Assembly: GCA_030867875.1 (NCBI GenBank)
Contig: JAOWCC010000916.1
Location: forward strand, 434,001 to 498,000
DNA from: Actinernus sp. WN-2022
Lineage: Eukaryota > Cnidaria > Anthozoa > Actiniaria > Actinernidae
DNA length: 64,000 bases
Direction: 5' to 3'
In this document: positions 51,953 to 60,950 of the stretch, one piece after another
How the letters are laid out: each line of letters starts with the position of its first letter
How positions within the stretch are numbered: position 1 is the first letter of the stretch
Program-made: the position numbers and the translations under genes
Notes under the pieces: model-generated
What the model was told of the DNA's origin: nothing
Seen by the model: only the letters and a program-made list of their open reading frames with translations
The model's database searches: none

Positions 51953-52226
51953 TCTCTCTTCGGTATAACTATACGTTAGGATATCTCTAACAGATACTCA
52001 AGTTTGGATTTTTAGGTGTAAGGATGTTGCGGGGCGAAGAACGTCGATGTAACTATATGCTAGGATATCTCTAACAGATACTCAAGTTTGGATTTTTAGG
52101 TGCAAGAATGTCTAGTGACAATTTGGATGACCCTTAGTACCCTAGTAGTATAGTCGGAGTCAAAATGATACCACTTTTTTCTTGCACAAGGACGTCAGAA
52201 AGTGGATTCGGGTGAATTTCTGAATT
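51945..52226 (-). repeat. Right terminal inverted repeat of the PLV
   Basis: The complement matches 39479-39761. It contains two tandem copies of the upstream module (at about 51,962-52,018 and 52,050-52,110), the GTATAACTATAC box and the CTTTCTGACGTCCTTGTGC end segment. Confidence 0.9.
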
Positions 52227-52303
52227 CGCGCGAATTCACTTTCTGACGTCCTTGTGCAAGAAAAAAGTGGTATCATTTTGACTCCGACTATACTACTATA
52301 GGG
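52222..52303. repeat. Head-to-head copy of the PLV terminus
   Basis: Right after the right inverted repeat, a perfect 16-bp palindrome GAATTCGCGCGAATTC (52222-52237) leads into a second, oppositely oriented copy of the element end. That copy (CTTTCTGACGTCCTTGTGC through ACTCCGACTATACTACTA) runs to about 52,303. It lacks an 18-base segment present in both full inverted repeats. The left end has no such extra copy. Confidence 0.8.
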
Positions 52304-52304
52304 A

Positions 52305-53190
52305 AAGTGTGGGGTGCTCTATTTTATGCCCAATAAATTCCTCAGGACCCCCACTGTACTCCAGTCATAGTTTTTCAAGTTCCTCAAAGGTATAAGAATA
52401 ACTCTCAAAGATATTGTAAGCTATGTACATTTTAATCTCACAAATCACTGGAACATGATGTATATGTTTAAATTACCCTGTAAGGGAGTGAGTTCAGCAT
52501 GAAATGATAAAGTGGTATACAAATCAGTATGTACATTTGTCATGTTATCTAGTTCTCTAATTTACGGACTGCTCATTATTTATTGTGCAGTGGCCTGAGG
52601 AGAAAGTTAAGTATTAGGTTAATTTGTTTTTAATTAACAATCTTAAAAAAATTGAACCCCCCTTTTTCAGAACCCCATCCCCTTTCTAATACTTTCTGAT
52701 ATTTTTGCACAATAAATATTGAATGGTACAGGTGCACTTTAAATTTACTTGAGGGACCATAAAATGAAACTGAAAAATGAAACATATTGGCTGCTTGGAG
52801 GAACTGTATCTATCTTCTCATGGAAATCCGCTAGACGATACACTGCTCTGGCTGTTTGCAATTTGGGGTAATTTGTGAGTTATCATGCTAAGCACTCAAA
52901 ATTAAATTATGAACAACTCTCCATGTAGCCATGCAATATCCTCTATCCAATTAATTGTATAATAATATTAAGCACTGTTAATGCCCCAAAATGAGTTTCA
53001 CAGGATCATTAGATACAACTTTTTAAAACTTAATTATTCCCTTAGCATATGGTACATGTATGTCATGGGAAGTTTAAACTCATCGGATTAACCTAATGCA
53101 GCTTAAACAATGGTTACAAAGGAGCTGTTATTGAAGGATTCTTGAGAGAAATAGTTGGTAAAGATGTCACCATGCAAACAGCATATTCAC
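52305..53190. other. Right-hand interior of the ISL2EU element
   Basis: AT-rich sequence with no recognisable frame. It lies downstream of the minus-strand transposase, so it is probably its 3' region. Confidence 0.45.
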
Positions 53191-53199
53191 TTTACTAAT

Positions 53200-54372
53200 G
53201 GGGGAAGGAAGTTAATAAAAGCACAAACAATAAAAACAAATGTGACTTGCAGTTCCTGCCATGCTTATAGGAAAAGCTCTATCAAAAATGTGGTAGTTCC
53301 TAATCCTTTCCATATATCTTTCTACGTGGATGCGTAGGTTTGCAATGGTTCCTCAAGTTCCGTCAAGTTCCTCCTCTGAGAACTGTGTTTTATGTTTCAG
53401 AAATGCTGGTATGACAAGATGTGCTTGTTAAGCAGCTAACTCATCTTGAATTTAAAATCCTTTGTCTGCCATGACTCCATCTCCTGCAGAAATGTTATCA
53501 AGGAGACCAGATTTCAACACAATTTCCTTGTCAGATATTGACCCAGTGTACCACTGACACTGACAAATGAACACACCCCTGATGGTGTTATACCTACAAG
53601 ACCTTTCATAGTTGGATTTGACTTGTAATACGAATAGCAAGCAGATTGATTAACCAAAGCTGAAGGTGATTCCATTTTTAGTTCAGTACAATCAATAATG
53701 ACCACAACATCTGTGTATTTTGCCTTGAATATAGCTGGCATGTGCTGCAATATCTGCTCCTTTGAAGGCCAGTTGATGAGAGGTTCCAATTCCAATCTTA
53801 AAAGTCGCATCCAACTCGTACAAATTCGTGACACAGTGCTCTTTGAAACTCTAAATCTGTCGGCTAAGTCCCTTTCTAACAGTCCAAGTCTTATTCGAAG
53901 AAGCACATGTTTGAGTTCCTTTCGACTCGGTACAACTTCTGGTTACATGTACATTTGAACAAACGTTGACAGACTCACGTGCACCAACAGTCTCGGCTAT
54001 GATTCCTTCTACTGCCCCAACTAACTCAACTCTGTCACTTTTGTTGGATGTCGTGGAAACATCCATAACTTTCAGCATCCTCCTTACAGGTGTTTTTCTC
54101 AGTTTAGAGGGGGTACTCCATGGAAAGATAGACGGTAAATGCGCCGAATACTTCTTCTTGCCTCCTTCAAAATGCTCAGAACATATTCTAGTGTGAGAGG
54201 ATTCGAGTTTTAATGTTTCGTTCTTGATTAACCTCACGCATTCCTTACGAAGATGTTTGTCCTTGGGTATCCGATAATATGACAGTTTAGAATTTTTTCT
54301 GGAGTAATTCGTACACAAAGGAACGCAGCAGTTGTAATGAGATCGCGACACGGGAGCAGAGATCGCCGCCAT
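53200..54372 (-). pseudogene. THAP-DDE transposase of the ISL2EU element
   Basis: Starts at the ATG at 54372 inside the right inverted repeat. The N-terminus is a THAP zinc finger (C15/C16, C20, C64, H67, with HTRICSEHFEGGKKKY), a sequence-specific DNA-binding domain. A frameshift near 53,850-53,900 leads into an HTH (ADRFRVSKSTVSRIC) and a DDE_4-type nuclease. First Asp: VVVIIDCTELKMESPS. Second, after another frameshift near 53,560: LDNISAGDGVMADKGF. The glutamate lies in LRIHVERYMERIRNY near 53,280-53,330. Several stops occur between 53,330 and 53,460. The gene is clearly dead here. The protein would cut and join the transposon ends. Confidence 0.8.
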
Positions 54373-54457
54373 TTTGAAACTGTTGTCCTTCCATTACGAG
54401 CCTGCACTATATTTGGTCCGCGGCAACCAAAAAGGTCACGTGATTTTGAAAAGGGGC
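54366..54457 (-). repeat. Right terminal inverted repeat of the ISL2EU element
   Basis: Matches the complement of 37342-37433 and includes the transposase start codon. It is followed by the TA target duplication at 54458-54459. Confidence 0.85.
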
Positions 54458-54539
54458 TATAGGATGAAAATCTCAACAAATTCGTGCTCGCAAAAATGAA
54501 TAACAATGAAATCTCTTTCATCGCAAGCTGCGACAAGCT

Positions 54540-55100
54540 CATTGTAGTGCCATTCTGGAAAAAGTTGGATGCAAGAGATCAACGTATGTCAGTCAAGGCA
54601 TGCAGCTGGCGAGGCTGCTCAAGATGCTCAACGAAAAGGACGCATTGGTAACCTTACGGGATTACATCGATGCTACCCGATTTGACCAGGTAGTTGATAC
54701 TGTCAAAGTTTTCTGCCAATTGCACCCAGAATCACGTTTGCAGGTGGCGACCCCATCATTATCCCTCAAACTTGGCCACAGTATAAAGCGGTGTTGCCAG
54801 TTGGGGAAATCAATGGCCTTCAGTGAAAAACGACGAGAAGATTAAGGACGCCAAGTATATCTTGGAGTTGTTTGAAAGCGAGTGGGCATTCAAGATATCC
54901 TAAGGAGGGGTGAGAATACACAAATCACTGTATGTACTTTGGCAAGCAATTCAGCTTCCTTTTACGGAGAGCTAAGTTCAAAGAAAAGAAAAAAGAATGT
55001 GAGTTTCAAGGCTTGTGGATTGAAATTACAAATGACAGCTAAGCCACTTTTAAGTGATTTGTTAACTGGTTATATGCCAGCAAACATACTTTGACAACTG
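54540..55100 (+). pseudogene. Fragment of an unrecognised helical protein
   Basis: The frame 54600-54845 reads LARLLKMLNEKDALVTLRDY, then TPSLSLKLGHSIKRCC, and stops after SEKRRED. The same frame past the stop goes on with KYILELFESEWAFK-like sequence. Further broken frames reach about 55,094. The repeated helical blocks feel like a multi-copy cnidarian transposon protein, but I cannot name it. Confidence 0.35.
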
Positions 55101-55825
55101 CCGAAGCGCTAAAAGTCCTGTCTGGCTCGACTTCCACGGCAAATAGTTGAAAAATAAGGCTTTTACCTGTTGGTAAAACCGCCAAAACATCCGCCATTTC
55201 AGACAGTTCGCAGGATTAATGTGCGACATTTTGTGATACATTAAGAGTGCGTTTTGACCAGTTGTTTGAGTTCTGAATGAAGCGAAAATAAAACATTCCA
55301 AAGTGTTAGTTTTATTGACGAGTGCCTTTCGACCGGCTGTAGTCGAGCCACCACATACCTTTTGCCGTATGTAGTTTGTTTTTCTTTCTGTATCTTTATT
55401 TTTATACATTCATACAGTTTAATATAAATGATAGATACAGGGAAGACTAGATAAACCCTAATGGGCTTTTACAAGTCAGTCCTCCGTATTGATAAATCAT
55501 ATTGATAAATCATATTGATAAATCATGTTATACAATGATTTTTTGTGATCAGGTAAAAAACGATTCATTGAACTTAAATGATAATAATAATGAAATAATA
55601 ATAGTAAAATTCATAACTAGTACTTAACTAAATTTGTTTGGACATTTTTGCTAGACCTATATAGTTCAGGCACTACATGTACTTCACCGTATGGCCCTGG
55701 TGATTCACTGGATGGCTTTTATGGTAAGTGGTGGAATACATTTTACTGTATGCGGTAAACACATGTGGCACATGCTAACGTCTGTGGTTCGTACGGTGTG
55801 AAAAACTTTTGTCAGGGACTGTACG
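55101..55825. other. No recognisable gene
   Basis: AT-rich, with a triplicated ATTGATAAATCAT unit at about 55,488-55,530. Nothing coding is supported. Confidence 0.5.
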
Positions 55826-56068
55826 CTACCACATTTTGAGATTCTGCCCTCCATGATCTGTCCTTAATCGAAGTGACACATCATACACACTGGTGGCAGA
55901 ATAAAAAAGGTACAGCACAGTGTGGGACCCGTTGTTGTCTGACGCTTTCAGAAAGGTAACTACTCTGCTGAACCCATCTATAGTTCCATGCACAACGATA
56001 CGCCAATTGATCAGCTTGCGGTTGCCATCTACATGCCAGCGGTAATTAGGACAGAGCACGGAGTACAC
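55826..56068 (-). pseudogene. Integrase-core (rve-like) fragment
   Basis: 80 residues with the first two acidic positions of an RNase H-fold integrase: YRWHVDGNRKLINWRIVVHG, GFSRVVTFLKASDNN and LRTDHGGQN. This variant of the integrase core (WH-x-DG-N-x-KL) is common in animal multi-copy genes. The glutamate segment is missing after a stop, and the N-terminus is absent. It abuts a kinase remnant on the opposite strand at 56,070. Confidence 0.65.
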
Positions 56069-56069
56069 C

Positions 56070-56550
56070 CTGCATCAAGGACTTCCCTACTTTTATGGCG
56101 TGTGTGAAAAGGACGGAGCAAAACTGCTCGTAATGGAATTTTGTGGCACAAAGGATACAGTTTCGACCCTTAATGAAGCAATAAAAACACATGTAATAAG
56201 GGATGACTGTTGGTCTGACATCGTTTGTCAATTGGCACAGGCAGTAGATCACATCCATTTGTGACATCAAGAGAGACAATGTTGTTCTAGTTCGACGGAC
56301 TAATACAATGTAAATGGAACCCAATCAAAATAGACTTTGGAAATGTAGAAGAATGACTTCTCTGTCAGCATTGCAACGAGGTTCAAGTCCAGCAAACAAT
56401 GGAAATAACCATAGCCATAGATAGCCTCACATTGCACCAGAGATGATAACCGGCAAGAACCCCATATCTGCCCTTTCAGATGCGTACAGTTTTGGAAGAC
56501 TAGCTGAACGGATCTGTCGCAAATTTCCGTCATGCAAACTGTACGCATGA
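56070..56550 (+). pseudogene. Protein kinase domain remnant
   Basis: Broken plus-strand frames read, in kinase order: LPYFYGVCEKDGAKLLVMEF (hinge region), SDIVCQLAQAVDHIH followed after a frameshift by DIKRDNVVL (catalytic loop with Asp, Lys and Asn), NPIKIDFGNVEE (DFG motif), and HIAPEMITGKNP (APE motif), then SDAYSFGRLAERI. The N-lobe, including the glycine loop and catalytic Lys, is absent because the copy is cut at 56,070. At least one frameshift and stops are present, so it is a pseudogene. Which kinase family it came from is unclear. Confidence 0.65.
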
Positions 56551-57047
56551 TTTGCAGCACAATGCAGCACTAATGTCATTTAACTTCGATTGCCGACTAA
56601 ACATTTTCTTGAACAGTTTTAAACAGTATATATGTACTTTCTAATTTCCCTACTGATATATTATGAAGTGTAATAACGTATCTGTGGAGCCTAACAGTCT
56701 CTTCAAAATGTTCTGGCATCAGCTTCCATCCAACCACAACTCCTCCATCCTTGCAACAAAAGACCATCTTGCATGCTGCTCTTCTGAAAGTAATCCTTCC
56801 AATACCACATCAGCTGCTGGATATGCAAATCGTGAATATTCTTCCGCTATAAAAAGATGAGAGACACGTTTGCCATATGCCACGGTATGTAGGACTGGCT
56901 GACGTGTAGCACTAAGTTGTAATAATAATGCGCAATTACATGTAGTTGAATTAACTAGGTTTAAATGTCATCTAACTGAATACTAGGATCAGGGCAAATT
57001 GGCACTTCCGATTGCATTCAAACAAATTCATATCTGTTGTATTGTCT
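56551..57047. other. No recognisable gene
   Basis: A 65-residue frame at 56663-56860 shows no known domain. Confidence 0.35.
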
Positions 57048-57818
57048 GATGTTAATAACTACCATCCGATCTCGGTACTTCCAGTGCTTTCCAAGGTGAT
57101 CGAATGACACGTACATGACTGTTTATTTAATTGTCTCTCCGTCAACAATCTGATATACGCAAACCAATCAGGGTAAAGGAAAAAGTTCAGTACCGAGACA
57201 GCACTTGCCTTCATAGTGGACTCCCTTTTAATCAATCTGGATAAGGACCATGTCAATAGGACGGTTCTAGTCGATTACAAAAAAGCAGTTGACATGGTCG
57301 ACCGTGCAACTCTTTTCAAGAAGCTTGAAGTGTACCTTAACGACCGCAAACAGCTTGTTACATTCAAGGATCAGTCGTCATCTACTAGATCTATTACAAC
57401 AGGGGTACCACAGGACCCATCCTCGGTCCACTTCTATTCGTGATGTTTATTAATGACGTAAATACGCAGGTAGATGTTTGCTGATGACACTACCCTTCTA
57501 GAATCCTCAGATTACATGAATGTTGACGAGCTGAAGGACAAATTATCCTGTGAAGTTACTAACGTTGATGAATGGGCTGCTGCCAACAAGCTTCCATTAA
57601 ATAATATGAAGACTATAACCATCTTAATAAGTGGCTCACGTCTGAAAGCTAAGCTTAATCCAGATGCTCGAGAACTTAACATTGATTTAAATGGTACAAA
57701 GCTAGAACAGGTCAATAATATTAAACTACTAGGTTTAGAAATAGACAAAAATTTAAATTTTGACAACCATGTCGAAGCCTTATCTATTAAGGTATCGAAG
57801 CGTATTGGTATACTTAAT
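57048..57818 (+). pseudogene. LINE RT, part interrupted by a Polinton-like foldback
   Basis: Translated landmarks: NNYHPISVLPVLSKVIE, STETALAFIVDSLL, VDYKKAVDMVDRATLFKKL (palm motif A), GVPQDPSS (motif B), a deletion, then MFADDTTLLESSDY (catalytic box), ITILISGSRL and IKLLGLEIDKNLNFDNHVE. The frame ends at the insertion site CTTAAT (57813-57818). It resumes at 61971 with RIKSYLPKYERILFYNAM and goes on to about 62,045. CR1/L2-like by motif style. Stops and an internal deletion mean it was already decaying. Confidence 0.75.
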
Positions 57819-58829
57819 AGTAGTAGGAGAGGGATGGAATTAGCCTCCTTTTTAGGGCGTACGCCCTATCTTTAGGGCGTATGCATTAATTAGGGTGATG
57901 TCACAATCCTATTAGCCATTGAATTAATTAAGGAATTATTTTTAGGGCGTATGCATTAATTAGGGTGACGTCACAGTCCCATTGTCTTAGGTCATGCATA
58001 AATTAATTAGGGCGTACGACCCTTTTTTAAGGCGCTATGCTAATTTTTAAGGCGCTCTCATGAATAAAGTGGTGAGCTCATGAATAAAGTGCGGTAAAGT
58101 GCAGCGTCTCATGAATAAAGTGGAATCTCATTAACTCAGAGGATTAATATTATTTCTGTGAATGAGGTCATCGATCTATTCGGGCATGTTTGGTAAAAGC
58201 CTATTGTTTGGAGTAGTCTCTAAAACCAGGAGCGATCGGCCCTGAATACATTCGAAATTGAATAAAAAAATAAAAAAAAATACCTCGCAATATCTAAACC
58301 CCTTTGTAGCGTAAATAGTAAGAACAAACTACTCGTCATAGACTCTAAACTGTCTTTGTTATTTTCCTTTACAGTTAATAACTCATAAGTATACAAAATC
58401 CGGTATGGTTTATTAGATCAACTCTGCTATTGTTCTTAGGGATTAGCGATAACTGAAGAGCCTATTGTTTTGAGGAAAACTCTTGTGATGCAAATTCTTC
58501 TCTAAAACTAAACTATAATTACCATACGAATAAAAACAAACTACTCGGAACAGGATTTTATTGATTCAGAACACGATAAGCGATACGATTTACAGTTCGT
58601 TTTCCTTATAGTCGCGGAGTTGATAACTTTCTTATTTCTCAGTTCTTGGGTTGATATAATGTACTGTGTTACAAGATTACACTGTTTCAGTGATTTTTTT
58701 TCTTGTTGACAAATGCTGCTTCACTTGGAGTTTGTCATTCCCAGGCTACATTCTATTCGTAAAGAATAAGACACGCGTTATCGTTGTTTTAGGTTATTTT
58801 CCAAACTAGACCGAAGAGATATTTACCAT

Positions 58830-59073
58830 ATCTGAAAGAATACCAAGACAGCCACCTGTCTATCGTTTAAAGGACTATCATGGATAACTTTTAGAAGGAA
58901 CATTTTACGAAGCCGAGTTACAGAGAGTCGAAAAGCAAGATGATTTCTACCGGGTAGAAAAAGTCTTAAAAAAGCGAAAACGGAAAGGCAGGATTGAATA
59001 CCTTGTCCAGTGGAAGGGGTATCCCGAGAGTTTTAATACTTGGGTAGATGAAAGGGATATAAAATACTTGTAA
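58830..59073 (+). pseudogene. Polinton integrase C-terminus with chromodomain (left arm)
   Basis: The frame reads RQPPVYRLKDY, a stop (58885-58887), then GTFYEAELQRV and a chromodomain: FYRVEKVLKKRKRKGRIEYL and VQWKGYPESFNTWVDERDI, ending at the TAA at 59071-59073. Polinton integrases are retrovirus-type with such a C-terminal chromodomain that can target heterochromatin. The catalytic core is absent. The same stop is present in the other arm, so it predates the arm duplication or has spread by gene conversion. Confidence 0.75.
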
Positions 59074-59090
59074 TTAGATAGCTGATCGTT

Positions 59091-59340
59091 TTAATAAATT
59101 AATAAAGAAAACCTATTTAGTCTATCTGAAATGAGCCATGAATTAGCTGATTGGTTATACACTCGAACCACTTTAGGTTTTTGTAATGTTGCTTCCTGTA
59201 AATAATACTTGTACTCCTCTGGTGATAAGGTATGTACTTGCGATAAATGATTGGAAAGTTTCACAAAATATTTTGATCCACAATTCGGCAACGGACAATT
59301 TTTACAAACGCGTTGACTCCTGTTAATCCTTTGAAGATCA
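59091..59340 (-). pseudogene. Zinc-finger ORF of the Polinton arm
   Basis: The minus-strand frame ends with IY and stop at 59091. Upstream of the first ATG it continues to about 59,335 with VCKNCPLP, giving a C-x2-C-x3-C plus NHLSQVH arrangement followed by LSPEEYKYYL. This is a small zinc-finger protein typical of the interior next to the integrase in animal Polintons as I recall. Convergent with the chromodomain fragment. The right arm keeps only the C-terminal part (about 60,595-60,690). Confidence 0.45.
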
Positions 59341-59813
59341 AGATAAAACTAATTCAAAAAATAAAACATTGTGAATTTTATCGTAATTTGTCAGGACAAA
59401 CAGGATAAACAGGACAAAAAGGACAAATGAATAGAGACGTGTTCATTTCCATAACACATTTATTGGAAGTTTGTACATTTTAAGTAAGAATAAAATAACT
59501 GTTTACATTAAGCTTAAAAATACTATTTACGATAATATAACTATTTTACAGCACTTGGTTCTAAGTTTATATCTCTAGAGGTAAAGTGGTCAGTCTATCT
59601 GCTAACACTTTGCGCTTAGGGTAAAATAAGAAAACCCCGGCCTTACTTGTTGATAAGTATACATAGTGTTGTTGACAACACGAAAACCCTTATTGATACC
59701 CGAGCAACACATTTAGATAGTTTTCTTTATCGATCTCATTACATCTCTTATTAACTCCCTTACGACTAAACTTATCCGAAGCTCCAAAGCAATAATAGGG
59801 TTTACTACCCAAC

Positions 59814-60190
59814 GCCCGTCAACGCCCGCCGCCCGTCGACGCCTGCCGCCCGTCAACGCCCGTCAACGCCCGTCGATGCCCGTCGACGCCCGCCAACGCC
59901 CGCCGCCTCCTCCTCCCTCCTCCTCCTCCTCCCTCCTCCCAACCCCAAAGCTTCCTTATGTTACAGAAAATATCTGGCCAACCGAAAGTGTAACATAAGG
60001 AAGCTTTGGGGTAGCGAGGAGGGAGGAGGAGGGAGGAGGAGGAGGCGGCGGCCGTTGGCGGGCGTTGGCGGGCGGCGGGCGTCGACGGGCGTCGACGGGC
60101 GGCGGGCGTTGACGGGCGTCGACGGGCGTCGATGGGCGTCGACGGGCGGCGGGCGTTGACGGGCGTTGACGGGCGGCGGGCGTTGGGTAG
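59814..60190. repeat. GC-rich minisatellite core of the foldback
   Basis: Units of GACGGGCGTC/GGCGGGCGTT on one side (60,045-60,183) and their complements on the other (59,815-59,910), plus (CTC)n runs, surround a unique centre at about 59,960-59,985. The right side has more copies than the left, so the array has changed since the foldback formed. It contrasts strongly with the AT-rich surroundings. Confidence 0.85.
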
Positions 60191-60709
60191 TAAACCCTAT
60201 TATTGCTTTGGAGCTTCGGATAAGTTTAGTCGTAAGGGAGTTAATAAGAGATGTAATGAGATCGATAAAGAAAACTATCTAAATGTGTTGCTCGGGTATC
60301 AATAAGGGTTTTCGTGTTGTCAACAACACTATGTATACTTATCAACAAGTAAGGCCGGGGTTTTCTTATTTTACCCTAAGCGCAAAGTGTTAGCAGATAG
60401 ACTGACCACTTTACCTCTAGAGATATAAACTTAGAACCAAGTGCTGTAAAATAGTTATATTATCGTAAATAGTATTTTTAAGCTTAATGTAAACAGTTAT
60501 TTTATTCTTACTTAAAATGTACAAACTTCCAATAAATGTGTTATGGAAATGAACACGTCTCTATTCATTTGTCCTTTTTGTCCTGTTTATCCAACATTAC
60601 AAAAACCTAAAGTGGTTCGAGTGTATAACCAATCAGCTAATTCATGGCTCATTTCAGATAGACTAAATAGGTTTTCTTTATTAATTTATTAAAACGATCA
60701 GCTATCTAA

Positions 60710-60950
60710 TTACAAGTATTTTATATCCCTTTCATCTACCCAAGTATTAAAACTCTCGGGATACCCCTTCCACTGGACAAGGTATTCAATCCTGCCTTTC
60801 CGTTTTCGCTTTTTTAAGACTTTTTCTACCCGGTAGAAATCATCTTGCTTTTCGACTCTCTGTAACTCGGCTTCGTAAAATGTTCCTTCTAAAAGTTATC
60901 CATGATAGTCCTTTAAACGATAGACAGGTGGCTGTCTTGGTATTCTTTCA
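60710..60950 (-). pseudogene. Polinton integrase C-terminus with chromodomain (right arm)
   Basis: Exact mirror of the left-arm fragment, including the chromodomain, the TAA end (60710-60712) and the internal stop. Downstream of it the right arm lacks a ~215-base segment present in the left arm (about 59,195-59,410). Confidence 0.75.

Larger units (their letters stand above)
39479..52226. mobile_element. Integrated Polinton-like virus (PLV), 12.75 kb
   Basis: Bounded by ~283-bp terminal inverted repeats (39479-39761, 51945-52226). It carries a protein-primed PolB exonuclease part, packaging ATPase, probable double-jelly-roll capsid protein, probable minor capsid protein, membrane proteins and a TFIIB/VLTF3-like factor. 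This gene set is diagnostic of Polinton-like viruses. No retrovirus-type or tyrosine integrase and no adenovirus-like protease are visible. The base composition is visibly less AT-rich than the flanks. It sits in the 3' spacer between the two convergent ISL2EU genes. The polymerase palm is missing and the F-box/ankyrin gene is shifted, so this copy is probably dead, though most structural genes are open. Confidence 0.85.
37342..54457. mobile_element. ISL2EU/IS4EU-type DNA transposon split by a PLV
   Basis: GGCCCTTTTCAAAATCACGT at 37342 is matched inverted by the right end at 54457, and TA flanks both ends (37340-37341, 54458-54459). Two genes point inward: an SAP-SWIM-YqaJ nuclease gene from the left and a THAP-DDE transposase from the right. 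Without the viral insertion the element would be about 4.3 kb, the expected size. The pairing of a YqaJ-like nuclease with a THAP/DDE transposase and a 2-bp target duplication is what I know of the ISL2EU (IS4EU) superfamily. Both genes carry disabling mutations. Confidence 0.8.
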
